A stretch of DNA of 64,000 nucleotides from Muscardinus avellanarius. Its lineage: Eukaryota; Chordata; Mammalia; Rodentia; Gliridae. The translations under genes were made by a program, and so were the position numbers. Within the stretch, counting starts at the first letter, position 1. Every line of letters starts with the position of its first letter. The notes under the pieces are model-generated. The model did no database searches, had not been told where the DNA came from, and saw only the letters and a program-made list of their open reading frames with translations. Shown here piece after piece: positions 23,521 through 34,661 of this stretch. The stretch covers positions 31,935,003 to 31,999,002 of the forward strand of contig OY726560.1 in assembly GCA_963383645.1 (NCBI GenBank), read 5' to 3'.

Positions 23521-24794
23521 AATTTTTAAGAAAACTTACATGAATCTTAAAATATATCAAGCTCAAGAATTTGAGGATGTAAAAATACATTTTGCACAGA
23601 AAGTTTTTAGTCATCCTTTTCTTTTTGTCTCTTTCCATCCTACTCACAAAGAATCTTCCCTAATCTCCTTAACAGTTTTTTTCTCCTTCCTCCTCCAAAG
23701 TCCCTCTCTTCCAGCCTCCTTCCCACTCTGGGATTTGCTTTCCCCCATTTCTTTCCTTATATAGCACTATATACATCTTGCTCAGCTTCCCAATTCGCAA
23801 TTTTTTACGTATCACCAAGCTCAGTAGATTGAAAGACTTTTTTTTATCATTGGCCCTCTTTACTTTAGAAGTGAAGGTTGGAGATCATGTGTTAAAATAG
23901 GACTAGAGTTCTCCCTGTTCTCACAGACAGTGATAATATTATATAACTGGTGCTCTGAAAGAAGTGTAATTAACTGGGTTAAACTGGGATGACAAAGTAG
24001 TAACCAATTCTATCCAGGGTGAGGGAAGATTGATAAGAGAAAATCAGAGTCAAGTAAAGTTCACTGGTATGCAGGTGCTCCCTGGACAGACACGCTAGAA
24101 GAGAGAAATTCATAACTAGGTAGTTTACATAGAGAAGGCATTTTAGAAAAAGGGATAGTGCGGGTACAGGTGGGAACATTCATTGAATTTCATATAGTTT
24201 ATGAGCTTGGAACCTATGTTGCGAGATAGGAAAAGGTAAGCATATGGCAGGTATCGCAGGATTTTCTCTGAAAGCTCAACCTACTCTCAGAAATGTGGAA
24301 GACTGTCAGTGGGACATAAATCAAGAGGATTTTCTCAATTTTGAAAAGCAGACAAAGTGAGGTTGAAGAAATATGAAGCCACTTTGAGGGAACTTCCAAA
24401 AAACAATCGAAGCAACAAATTCAGCTGAAAATTCCTGCTAAGAGGATGAGCACAATAAAAAAAATAGCTCTCTATTTGAGAAAAAACATCCTGTGAAAGA
24501 GAAATTAAATAGAACACCATCTACCCAATAAACCGTTAGCAGAGCACTGAAAATGGAGAGTGGTTATAAAGTTGACAATATGTATAATTAACATCCAGAG
24601 AGTTCAGAGAGGAGAACACATTTATAAAATAAGAAATAGCCCAGATGGTTAGGAAAAGAAAAAATTAAATGATGAGGAAGTAAAAAACATAACTGTTAAA
24701 ATTTTTTTTAATTTATTGATGTACTAAACCACATAATGTAAAAGCAAAAAAGAAATTAACCATTGAAAAACAATATCATTGGATGTAATAATAT
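23521..24794. other. Unassigned intergenic sequence
   Basis: No gene, RNA gene or repeat family recognised. The pyrimidine-rich part at about 23610-23790 could be an old L2 relic. Confidence 0.4.
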
Positions 24795-25010
24795 ATTGGA
24801 TCACTTAATAGATGTGAGATTCTGTTCTTAGTACTTTGTACATTTTAATTATTCCTCATAATAGTCTAATAAATTATGTTATCTCTGTTTTATAGATAAG
24901 AAAAATGAACTACAGTGATTTATAGAACTTATTCAAGGTTACCTAGCAAATGATAAACACTGAATTTGACCCCAGATAGACAACTTTGAAGAACATATAC
25001 TCATCCACTA
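24795..25010 (-). mobile_element. MIR SINE remnant
   Basis: Reverse-complement MIR pattern: 'tctctgttttatagataaga', 'attcaaggttacctagcaa', 'tgaatttgaccccagataga'. Confidence 0.72.
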
Positions 25011-25199
25011 TACTGATAGAGGATCAAACTTAGAAATTCCTGTTAAATGTAACAAAAGTGGATAATGTGATAGCTATAAAGAAATAAAGATAAACGAAGA
25101 AGAAAATAGACCTAGAAGTTTCAGAATCCAAGAAAGGTACTACCTGAAGAGTTTAACAATAACAAAAAGAAATCAATATTTCTTTAGGTACATAATAAT

Positions 25200-25378
25200 T
25201 GGGCTGGGTATTGTGGTTCATAAATATAATCTCAGTACGTGGAAGGCTGAGACAGAAGGACTGCAGGCTCAAAGTCAGCCTCTGAAACTTAGCAAGACCC
25301 TATTTAAAAACATAAAAAGGACTGGGCATATAACTTGGAGGTAGAATACCCCTGCATTCAATTCTCAGTACAAAATTT
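25200..25378 (+). mobile_element. B1-ID composite SINE
   Basis: 'ggctgggtattgtggttcat', 'ctcagtacgtggaaggctga', linker, and a decayed ID tail (ataacttggaggtagaatac … caattctcagtaca). Confidence 0.87.
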
Positions 25379-25676
25379 AAAAAACTCTAATAATTGATAA
25401 TTTCTAAGAATGAAAGAAAGGTAAGACTCTTCCCTTGGAAGGGGCCAGAGGCCACTATAAGTGCTACTCAAGTCATTTAGAGAAAAATGACAGTGTAAAG
25501 AATACATAGGCAGAAACATACATACTGCAGCCTGGAAGTTAACACACATCATTCCCACATATATGCCATCACCAGAACTGGAAATATGGTCACACAAAGA
25601 TGCAATGGATTCATTCATTGTTAAGATTGTTGTATTTTCCTAATATATCACCTCCTTCCCCTCCTCTCTCCTTTTT
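25379..25676. other. Unassigned sequence
   Basis: Nothing recognisable. Confidence 0.4.
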
Positions 25677-25755
25677 AGGGTGCTGAGGATTGATCCCAGG
25701 GCTTTGCACATGCGAGGCACAAGTTCTACTACTTGGTTATAATTCCATGCCCCCT
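25677..25755 (-). mobile_element. ID-type SINE monomer
   Basis: 'gtgctgaggattgatcccag' and 'tttgcacatgcgaggcacaa' is the reverse strand of a tRNA-derived ID monomer without a B1 partner. Confidence 0.65.
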
Positions 25756-25979
25756 TTGCATTACTATTTCTCTTTATCCCAGGTAATATTTTTTGTCCCA
25801 AAGTGCACTTCAACATAGTCACTTAATCTTTCTTCTGATTAAAGTTGGCAGGACCTATCTTTTCCTTGTCACTTGTATCTTTATATTTAGATATCATTGC
25901 CACTCTCTCTTGCTTGGATGACTATGATAAGCTATTTGATGATACTGGGCTAGCTTATCTTCAATTTATTCCTCAGAAT

Positions 25980-26478
25980 GATCTTTGATACTCGACTGGT
26001 TTTAGAATTAAGTCCACACACCTTAGCCTTCCTTAGAAGTCTAGAGATGATTTGTCCTCTACTGACATGTCCACGGTCATTACCTGACAATCCTTCTCTA
26101 GCCCTTTATTCTGAAGACACAAGGAACTTTTTTCAGTCCAGTAATTCACCTCTGAAATGTCACTCACTGTTCATTCTACCTCATTCTTCTGATGGCCAGT
26201 TTCTTTATGTATTTCTCTCACTTTGATATTTCATCATCAAGAAGTCTACTTTGACCCACTAATTCCAGTGTAGGTATTCTCCCTGCATGTTCCCTTGTAC
26301 CATATATTTCCTTTATTGTAACATTTATAAAAGAGTGTTTTTCTTGTTGGCTAAATCAGAGCATCCTCCACCGGATCGTAAACTCTTTGAAAGCTGGAAT
26401 GTGTCCCTTCAGTTCACTGTTCTATCTCTAAGCACTTTGCGTAGAACCTGTTGACAATATTTGTTGAATGAATGGGAA
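25980..26478 (+). mobile_element. L2 LINE remnant
   Basis: The 3' end (…gtaaactctttgaaagctgg…, …ttctatctctaagcactttg…, …tatttgttgaatgaatggg) is the classic L2 3' end in plus orientation. The upstream pyrimidine-rich part is probably the same relic. Confidence 0.75.
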
Positions 26479-26619
26479 TTATTAAAGAGCTGTTAATGAC
26501 CTTAAAAAGGGAGTTCAGTTCAATAATGGTCCCATGAACTGAATTTTATCTCTAGAAAGGGATGCAATAAAACCTAAAGATTTAAAGGAGCTTAAATATT
26601 TCTTGAATAAATAAAAAAA
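26479..26619. other. Unassigned short spacer
   Basis: Nothing recognisable. Confidence 0.4.
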
Positions 26620-26815
26620 AAGTCATTGGGTGCACACCTGTAATCCCACTATTGGGAGGCTGAGACAGAATTGCAGTATGGGAGGCAGTCTCAGCAACTT
26701 AGTGAGGCCCTTAGAAACTTAGTGAGACCCTGTTTGAAAATATATATATATTAGATAGATCTGGGAGTATAGCTCAGAGGTAAAAGGTCCCTGGGTTCCA
26801 GGACCGATATATATA
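26620..26815 (+). mobile_element. B1-ID composite SINE
   Basis: 'gtgcacacctgtaatcccac', 'cagcaacttagtgaggccct', linker of TA repeats, ID tail 'gggagtatagctcagaggta'. A (CATA)n run follows at about 26817-26839. Confidence 0.87.
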
Positions 26816-26906
26816 CACATACATGCATACATACATACAGCTATGGTAGTATGATATCAGAGGTGGTCCTGTTCCCCAAAATGTCATGTGAAGAGGTAAG
26901 AAGCAA

Positions 26907-27106
26907 AGGAGGTTTGATGGCACATATCTGTGATCCCAGCACTTGGGAGGCTGAGACAGGAGGATCATAGGTTCAAGGCTAGCCTCAGCAACTTAGTGAG
27001 ATCCTGTTTCAAAATACAAATATCTAAAATAGGATTAAGGATGTATGATGTATGTAGCTTAGAAGTAGAAGGGCCCTTGGTTCAATCCCCAGTACTAAAA
27101 AAAAAT
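26907..27106 (+). mobile_element. B1-ID composite SINE
   Basis: 'gatcccagcacttgggaggc', 'ctcagcaacttagtgagatc', then an ID tail with a small internal duplication (gatgtatgatgtatgtagct) and 'ttcaatccccagtac' plus A-run. Confidence 0.88.
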
Positions 27107-27214
27107 GAATTAAACAGCAAGCAAGAAGTTATTTAAAAGGGTAGATGGACAAGTACTCAGGAAATATAGAGCAGATATTTAAAAAAATTCTAAGCCAAAG
27201 GGCTGAACTAAAAA

Positions 27215-27433
27215 CCATCTTTCTTTCTCTTTTCATCCCCAGCTATGAGCTGAATACCATTGCTCCACCACCTGCCTGGACCCTGGCCATTATTGCTACC
27301 TGTCACAGGTCCATAAACAATGGGACAATCACTGGGGACTAAAGTCTTCAACACTGTGTGCCAAAACAACCCTTTTCTCTATGAAGTTGATTATTTTAGG
27401 TCTTTGTTACCGTAACAGAAATTTGACTAGCAG
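27215..27433 (+). mobile_element. 3' end of a MaLR-like LTR
   Basis: 'cccagctatgagctgaatac', '…gtgccaaaacaaccctttt…', 'ctatgaagttgattatttta' and the end 'gttaccgtaacagaaatttg' read as the 3' part of a rodent MaLR-like LTR. No internal region is present. Confidence 0.5.
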
Positions 27434-27886
27434 AGTTATCCTCTGCATACAAACTTTGAAGTCGGTATTATAGGAGAGAAATAGAGAAAATTTTATCTGT
27501 TGACATACAAAAGCAAGAGAAAGCTTCCTTCTCCTTCCTCTCCCCCACCCAAGAAAAAATTTTAAAATTGCTCCTTGGACACCACTATCTGTGTCCAAAT
27601 ATTTTAAATTAAACATACATCTATACATCTCTCCCAAACCAATCATCCTGGGAGACTCCAGCTTTTTCCACCTAGAAATGTTCCTAAGGTCCTGAATCTC
27701 ATTCTTCTGGAAACACCTACCTGTAGCATAAATGCCTCTAGAGTTAGATGATCCTATTCTCAGTTCCTTTGTTATTTTTGTTGTAAACTGTTAAGGCTTG
27801 CTCTTAGTACAGGATCCAGAACTGTATAGAATTTACTGAAAAAACCAAACTCTATATAAACACAAAAATATTTTTATATGCTACAA
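27434..27886. other. Unassigned sequence
   Basis: No gene or repeat recognised. Confidence 0.45.
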
Positions 27887-28077
27887 ATTTTTTGGTGGTA
27901 CTGGAGTTCCTGGAAGCCCTTCTACCTCCGGGTTACACTCCCAGACCTATTTTATATTTTTTTAATTTTTGGAAACAGGGTCTCTTAAGCTAGCGTGGCT
28001 GGCTTCAAACCTGTGCGATCCTCCTGTCTCCGCCTCCCAAGCACAGGGATTACAAGCATGCGCCACCATGCCCAGTT
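27887..28077 (-). mobile_element. Well-preserved B1-ID SINE with target-site duplication
   Basis: The same subfamily as 16443 and 48800: 'ggtggtactggagttcctgg', 'aagcccttctacctccggg', and B1 part ending 'cgccaccatgcccag'. The string tatgctacaa occurs at 27877-27886 and 28078-28087. Confidence 0.93.
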
Positions 28078-28089
28078 TATGCTACAATT

Positions 28090-28470
28090 TTTATTCACTT
28101 TGGATGCAGCACTATAGTTCATTCATTATATACTATTCCAATGAATAAGTATTTTACAACTTACCTATTGTCTTGTTGGTGGAAGTTTCTTGCATGTTTT
28201 GGTGTTCATCATTCATGTTACTGTATTTCTGTAGTGTATAACTTTAGGGTTTAATTGCTGGATCATAGTTATCTTTTGTGGATAGTTTAGAGTTTTCCAA
28301 AATGGTCCTATATTCCTATCACCAATATATAAGATTATAGTTACTTCATACCATGCCAAAATTTGGTATTGTTAACTATTTGAAACTTTATTCTAGGTAG
28401 ACACGATGTGATATTTCACTGTGGCATTAAATTGCATTTCCTTATGAAAAGTGATGTCAGGTCCCTTTTC
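28090..28470 (-). mobile_element. Old L1 ORF2 fragment
   Basis: 'ggtttaattgctggatcata' and 'gagttttccaaaatggtcct' are reverse-strand L1 ORF2 landmarks of an old family. Confidence 0.65.
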
Positions 28471-28483
28471 ATATAAATATTTG

Positions 28484-29372
28484 CCTTTTATTTTTTAAAA
28501 TGCTTTTATTGTTCCATTTAGTCTCTCATCATAATACAGTTCACAGTGATCGTGACATACATGCACACAGCACTTGGTGGGCTTTCCCTGGGTTTCTTCC
28601 CCAACCCCTCCTTCCCCATACAGGATATTGAGGTTGACATTGGTATTCTCACATATGTACCTAATATCAGTGGAAGTGATTCCTTTATTGATCATCACTC
28701 TCATCACCACCCCTTTCTCCTAGACCACCTCTCTGTCCACTGGAGTTTCTTCTCCATTATCTGAAGTCCCTGTAGGATCATGATAGCTCCCTAACCTCCT
28801 GATATGAGAGAAGACATGACCCTTCACTTTCTGTGACTGGCTCATCTCACTTAACATTCTCCAGGTGATCTATTTTCCTGCAAATGACATAATTTTGTTA
28901 TTCTTTAATTGCATTATGTATATATTCCATAATTTTGTAATCCATTCATCTATTGATGGATGCCTAGGTTTGTTCCATAATTTGACTATTGAGAATTGTG
29001 CTGCTATGAACATGGATATGCATATGTTACTATAATATTCTGATTTCAGTCCCTTTGGAAAGATACCCAGGAATGGGATAGTTGGATCATGTGGTGGATC
29101 CATTCCCAATGTTTTGAGGGATCTCCACACTGATCTCCTTAGTGGCTACACTAATTTGTAATCTCACCAACCATGTAGAAGAGTTTCTATTCCTCCATAT
29201 CCTCACCAGTATTTATTGTTACTTGACTTCTAAATGATTGCCATTCTGATTGGGAAATGGAATCTGTGTATAGTTTTGATTTGCATCTCCCTGATTGCTA
29301 ATAATGTTGAACTTTTTCCCCATGGCATTTGTAGTTCTTTTGTGAAGTGTCTATTTAGTCCAATTATATTTT
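28484..29372 (-). mobile_element. L1 3' end with partial ORF2
   Basis: T-rich terminus, 'acacagcacttggtgggctt', C-rich tract, and reverse ORF2. The minus translation at 28870-29130 includes DPPHDPTIPFLGIF and PSIDEWITKLWNIYI, characteristic of the ORF2 C-terminal region. 5' truncated; a small deletion is seen where IKKN normally lies. Confidence 0.9.
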
Positions 29373-30750
29373 CTATTTAAGATATAGAATTTTTGGATGA
29401 CCACAAAAATCCCCCTTATATCACCCTTTTATAGTCACATTCATCCCCCACTACCAGTATTTCTGGGAAACAGTAGTCTATCCACCATCTTTAAAATTTT
29501 GTCATTTTGAAAATGTTATATATCTCTATATAGATTCATACAGTATGTGACCTTTAGAGAAGTTATTTTTATGATTTTTATTTATTTATTATATTTATTT
29601 ATGATTATTATTGCAAAGTATTCCAAAACTATTGGTAACATCGTTTGAAATGATGTATTTTTTTTTTAGAGACTACAAATACTTTCTTCTGCTAAGTACC
29701 TGGTATCTTAGCGTTCTGAAACCACTTTGATTAAATTTTAGAGTAATTCACAAACTGAGGAGCATTGCCTTTGAGGGCCTGCCTAACTCCTGATTCACAC
29801 AGTTCGGGTGAAATTTTTCAATATTACAATCCAAAGTTTAGGGAATAAGCCAGATTCATTATGGCTCCTTCCCATGGTGAGCTCCAGACCACCCCTTCCC
29901 CCCCTCAAAAAAAAAATACTACACTCACTGTCTTTAGCTTCTTAACCTTATAACTGTCTCCCTGGGAATCATCTAACTGCCCCAAGTACAAAGAAGCTCC
30001 CAGCTCCTGACTTGACTCTCTAAGCCTCTTTTGAATCCTAGCCCAGCAATGTTTCTTTATCCTGTAAACTCATATATTTTGTCCATATTTTCTATTTACC
30101 ATCAAGTGGATAGGTCTAAATTACCTAGGCTGCTCTTACTCAAAACAAATGTTGCTCATGATTTTCTTGGACACATATGGTTTGTAGAAGATTTTGATTT
30201 TTGAATAACCGTTGGGATGTCTGATTTTTATTGATACATGAAACCATTCAAGACAATCAGATTAAGTGGTTAGAGGGTAATGTCTCCTTTAGGAAAAACA
30301 CTTGCTCTCAATTGGGCTAAGCTCTTCTTCCATTGTCTGTATCCAGTCACTTTATTTATTTAACATACTTGCCTGGCCACTTTAAGCATTCTTATTAAAA
30401 GCAAACCTTTTAAATTTAATATAACTTTTTTGTTCCTAGAATCTTAATAATAAACGAGATCTTCATTACTTTTAATCATGGTCATGTTCATTTTTCCATA
30501 GCTTAGAAGGACTGACTTGGGATATGAAAGAAAGTCATATTCCTTATACTATTCCCATTAAATGACGGATCATCTAGCCTTTTGCAAAATAGTCTTTCTT
30601 ATTTTCCTACTATTCAGCCTCTTATGATAACATTAAGTCCACACGGGGTACTTATTTATAATTAGCCTTCCTATTATTACAGGAGAAAATTAGAAAATAT
30701 ACTCAATAATTATTATAGGAAACTAGTTGTTCAAAGTTCCAGCGCTACTC
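29373..30750. other. Unassigned intergenic sequence
   Basis: No gene, RNA gene or repeat family recognised. A TTTA-rich patch lies at about 29575-29605 and an A-run at about 29909. Confidence 0.45.
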
Positions 30751-30960
30751 AGCCGGGTGTGGTGTTGCACGCTTGTAATCCCAGCATTCGGGAGGCTGAG
30801 ACCTGAGGATCGTGGTTCACGGACAGCCTCAGCTACTTAGTGGGGCCCTCTGCAACTTAGTGAGACCCTGTTTCAAAATAAAGAATAAAAAATAGGGCAG
30901 GAGGTGTAGCTCGGAGATCGAATGTCCCTGGGTTCCACCCCTAGACCCGCAAAAAAAAAA
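30751..30960 (+). mobile_element. B1-ID SINE with target-site duplication
   Basis: 'agccgggtgtggtgttgcac', 'cctcagctacttagtggggc', linker 'ataaagaataaaaaatag', ID tail with 'ggaggtgtagctcggaga', then poly(A). The string aagttccagc occurs at 30734-30743 and 30961-30970, 7 bp before the SINE start and directly after its tail. Confidence 0.93.
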
Positions 30961-30970
30961 AAGTTCCAGC

Positions 30971-32504
30971 TTGATTTGCATGGAAAAATTACTTTCAAAA
31001 TTCATTTTTTCATCAGTTTACTATAGCCATACCAGAATATAAGCAGGAAAATAAAAGACATAAAAATCTACATACTATCAAAATCATTATGTGGATTTTT
31101 CAATATTATCATCTTGCTAATATCAATGTTTCATGAGCATATGTTGAGTAACTACTATTTGCCATGTGTTGGACTATTTTATGTTCACAGATAGCTTCAA
31201 AGTAATATGTTGATTCTCAAGAAGCCTGAATTTTTTCTAGGAAGAGAGATTATGTAGAAAGCAATATAAAATACACATAAGTTACTTTTGTATGTGTGAA
31301 ATGACAGTTTAAAGGAAAGTGTATTTTGCCACTGGAATGGCAATTAATGGAGTAACTTGAGGTTGAGGATGCCAAACAAAAAAATATCTTGAAAATGTCT
31401 CTTGGCTCTGATTTTGAGGAAAGTTGTAGACATGGACTTACAAAGGAGAAAGGGGACTATTATCAGCATGTGATCATTTTTTGCAGAGCTTTTCTTTCCG
31501 TGAGCTCAGTCAGTACAGCTTAATTTATTCTTCTGAAGAACTTTGAAGAAAGTTTTGTAGAATGCTGGCATAAGGTTGATGTTTTTAATGCTAAAGAGCA
31601 TGTAGAGTTAAGCATATTATATATAGAAATATGAAGTGAGAGCGAATAACAGATAGATAACCATCTCAAATCTCATGCAGTCTGGTCATCTTTCCCCACT
31701 TCATTAAATAGAAATATTGGATGTTCTATAGGCAATAATAAGATGTTCAACATGTTGACCTTAAGGAGCCGACAACTGCCATTACATGTTTAAATACCTA
31801 AGTAAAAGGTTGAACAACATTTATGAATTACCTAGCCATTTAAAATGTCTCAAGGCAATAGATAACAAATACAAAAAATGTCAATGCTGAGAAGTCCTAG
31901 TAAAGTTCATAGAAGATGAAATCCTGAGGGATGTCTTAGAAGAGAAAGGTTTCATGAAAGAGTTATGAATTAGAATTCATTCAGCAGGGACACTATGAAG
32001 GTCCTTCAGTCCAACTAGATGAATCCCTTCTACCACATCACTAATAAATGTCTTTTCTTTTATTTCTTAAATCCTCTCCAGTAATAAATAATTCACTTTT
32101 ATAAGACATCCCATGCCAGATTCTTAAAAGGAACGACTTACCTTATACTAAGTTCTCAATCAGCCTCCTTATTAAATTCAACGGTGCCACCCAGAGCTTC
32201 CTGGTCCCTGAGTCCTGGCATTCTCGAATACTGCAGTATATTAGAGATGTGCTACCTTCATTACTCCTAGAGCCTCCAAACTACCCTGCACGGCCGGAGG
32301 AAGCCATAGCCCCAGGACAGTGGCCATGAGAAACCGTTTGTACTTATGCCAGAGCTATAAACCTTACCACTGCTTCTACTCTGCTGTGAAAAAGACTATG
32401 AAGCACTTCTCAGCAGAGTGGTGGCGAAGAGTTTTTGGAGTCAAATACATTCAACTTAGAATCTTGGTTCTGGCAGTTACTATTTCTCAGACCATGGGAA
32501 AAAG

Positions 32505-32553
<49 letters not shown>

Positions 32554-33504
32554 TTTTTTTTCAGTACTCAGTTTCTACATTGTAAATGAATGTGATAATA
32601 CTACTTCCAGGTAGAGTTTATGTAAGAAGATGATAGCACTCTGCACTAATAACTAATATCATTGGTTTTGCTTTTTGTTCTTTTAAGCCACAATGTACAA
32701 TTCCTCTTCTATACTTCAAACTTCATTTAAAACTAATATTTGTTTTCTTTAAGTTTCCTTTTGGCTAAATATTCTGTGTCCCTTCAGCATAACCTTGTCC
32801 AGCATGGATTCAATTTCTTTCAACAACTTAGGTGCTCTCTTCTGGTTACCCAACAGTGTCTTTGTGTTTCTTTTTGAATCTATAGTATATAGAATAGAAT
32901 GCATCCCTGTAAATGAGGCTTGAGAAGTCAGTCCTTGAAGGATAAACTGAATAGTGAACCAAAGAAAATATATATTTCCCTGGAGAACAGTGTAGAGAGC
33001 AAACCATCATACACATGCCTTACATGGGCCTCGCTGTCTAAATGAGAATGGGGGTGGGAGATTTTTAAAGGGACTGAATTATAAAGTCCCCAGAACCATG
33101 AAACAATGACTTAAGCGACAAAATTGTCATTATAGGAAACTGTCTCTTGAAAGCAATTAACCACGACTACTCCCAATAGCAAGTGTCATAAGTGGTGTAA
33201 TCTTTCTGTACTCCCCTTAGCTGGAAATAATCAATGATCCTGGAATCCCTTCAAAAGACATGCTGAAAAACTGGAAGTGATCCACAAGCTACATATCCCT
33301 CTGGTCTCCAGCTGTTGACTGCTACAGTCCACTCTTCTCTGGGTGAGAGAGAGAGAGTGGTGACCCAAAGAAATTCTCTTGCTATAGTTTTGGAGGCTCT
33401 ATCTCCAACTTCCCTTACTTAGACCCCTACTCTTCTTGCCTTCTCATCTGGTCCTTCTGTCTGCTGGTCTTCTCTTTTTTTCAGTAAAGCATAATACTTA
33501 GGAT
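30971..33504. other. Unassigned intergenic sequence with a (TA)n tract
   Basis: No gene recognised. A short MIR-like piece (-) is possible at about 31130-31200. A (TA)n run of about 45 bp lies at 32508-32552. The 89-codon frame at 32320-32589 ends in the microsatellite and is not supported. Confidence 0.45.
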
Positions 33505-33690
33505 CTGTTGGGTCCAAGTCTCACTTCTGCTGAATGCCAGCTGTGAATCTGGGCAAATTAACTCTTTTTTAACTCAGTTTTCTTTTCTGTTAAATAATTT
33601 TTACAATATCTTAAAAATTGTGACCATCGAATGAGTGAATTGTATCTACAGGGCATTGCAGAGAGTCTGGCCATAATAAACGCTATTTAT
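33505..33690 (+). mobile_element. MIR SINE remnant
   Basis: 'agctgtgaatctgggcaaat', 'aactcagttttcttttctgt' and 'ggcattgcagagagtctggc' follow the MIR plus-strand order. Confidence 0.7.
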
Positions 33691-33844
33691 GTCAATTGTT
33701 TCAACTCACTATTATTCATACAATCAGCAGATACCAGATACAACACTAAGCACAGGACATAGAGAAGTTGGTGAACAGGACAATCTCTTTCCCTCGATGG
33801 TCACATTTCTCCTAATTTTGTGGGGAAGACAGAGATTTTGAAAC

Positions 33845-33957
33845 TACCCTTCCAGATGCAATTTTATAAGCTGCCATTTATTATCTTTGTAAACCATGGA
33901 TGAGGGACTTAATCTCGCTAAGCCTGCTTCCTCATCTGTAAAATAAAGATTCATAAA
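33845..33957 (+). mobile_element. MIR SINE remnant
   Basis: 'gggacttaatctcgctaagc' then 'ttcctcatctgtaaaataaa' is a MIR core and tail. Confidence 0.7.
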
Positions 33958-33959
33958 AA

Positions 33960-34162
33960 TCCACGGTGCACGCTTGTAATCCCAGCCAACATTTATTTGG
34001 GAGGCTGAGACAGGGGGTTCGCCATTCGAGAACAGCCTCGGCTATTTAGTGAGGCCCTTTGCAACTCAGTGAGACCCTGTTTCAAAAATAAAGAATAAAA
34101 AATAGAGCCGAAGGTATAGCTCAGAGGTAGAATGCCCCTGGGTTCCATCCCATCCCCAAGTA

Positions 34163-34198
<36 letters not shown>
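33960..34198 (+). mobile_element. B1-ID SINE ending in (CA)n
   Basis: 'cacgcttgtaatcccagcca', 'gcaactcagtgagaccctg', linker, ID tail 'gaaggtatagctcagaggta', then a (CA)n tail at 34166-34197. It lies about 240 bp upstream of the TMEM74 promoter motif. Confidence 0.9.
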
Positions 34199-34199
<1 letters not shown>

Positions 34200-34433
34200 T
34201 TACTTAGAAGTTTTGTTTTGACTATTAAATAAGACAAAACATACAAATTCTTTGGCACACGGTTGCACCTAAATCTACACCGCTTCCTTTCACAATTCTA
34301 TGGCCATCTGTGAGGCTGGATACCCGCTCTTAGAAGCTCTTAGAAACCAGTGCTTTCTTTTGAAGTGCCAAGCAGGAAAGGGTAGAGAAAGAGCCCAGGA
34401 GGGGTGAGGGGGAAACAGACTGGAGGCTTCTGA

Positions 34434-34452
34434 ACTACATCTCCCGGGATGC
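34434..34452 (+). promoter_or_regulatory. ZNF143/STAF-type (ACTACAnnTCCC) promoter motif
   Basis: ACTACATCTCCCGGGATGC matches the known ZNF143 (STAF) site pattern ACTACA-nn-TCCCRGnATGC at its conserved positions. Such sites sit near start sites of CpG-island promoters. The motif is at the upstream lip of the island. Confidence 0.78.
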
Positions 34453-34469
34453 TCGGCAAGAGGGAGCGG

Positions 34470-34512
34470 CGGCCCCGCCCCGCCCGGCCCAGCCCAGCCC
34501 AGCCCCGCCCAC
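34470..34512 (+). promoter_or_regulatory. Cluster of GC boxes (Sp/KLF sites)
   Basis: Repeated CCCCGCCC motifs at about 34474-34482 and 34502-34510, with CCCGCCCGGCCC and three agccc units between. This fits Sp1/KLF binding in a TATA-less promoter. Confidence 0.7.
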
Positions 34513-34519
34513 CGGCTCC

Positions 34520-34661
34520 CGGCGCTGCGGGCGCTGCACACCCGGCGGAGCGGATCGCAGAGGCTACAAGTGCCGCGGCTGGGGAGTGGGGGACTTTCTC
34601 CCGGAGCCGCGCAGGGGCGACAGCGCGGTGCTCCAGCCGCGCCGAGTGGCCGAGGCAGGAG
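34520..34661 (+). other. TMEM74: TMEM74 exon 1 (non-coding), start approximate
   Basis: The 3' boundary is set by a strong donor, ggag|GTGAGT, with the intron starting at 34662. The start is only estimated from the GC boxes. No ATG occurs between 34453 and 34661, so the exon is untranslated leader. The known TMEM74 layout also has its CDS confined to a later exon. Confidence 0.65.
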
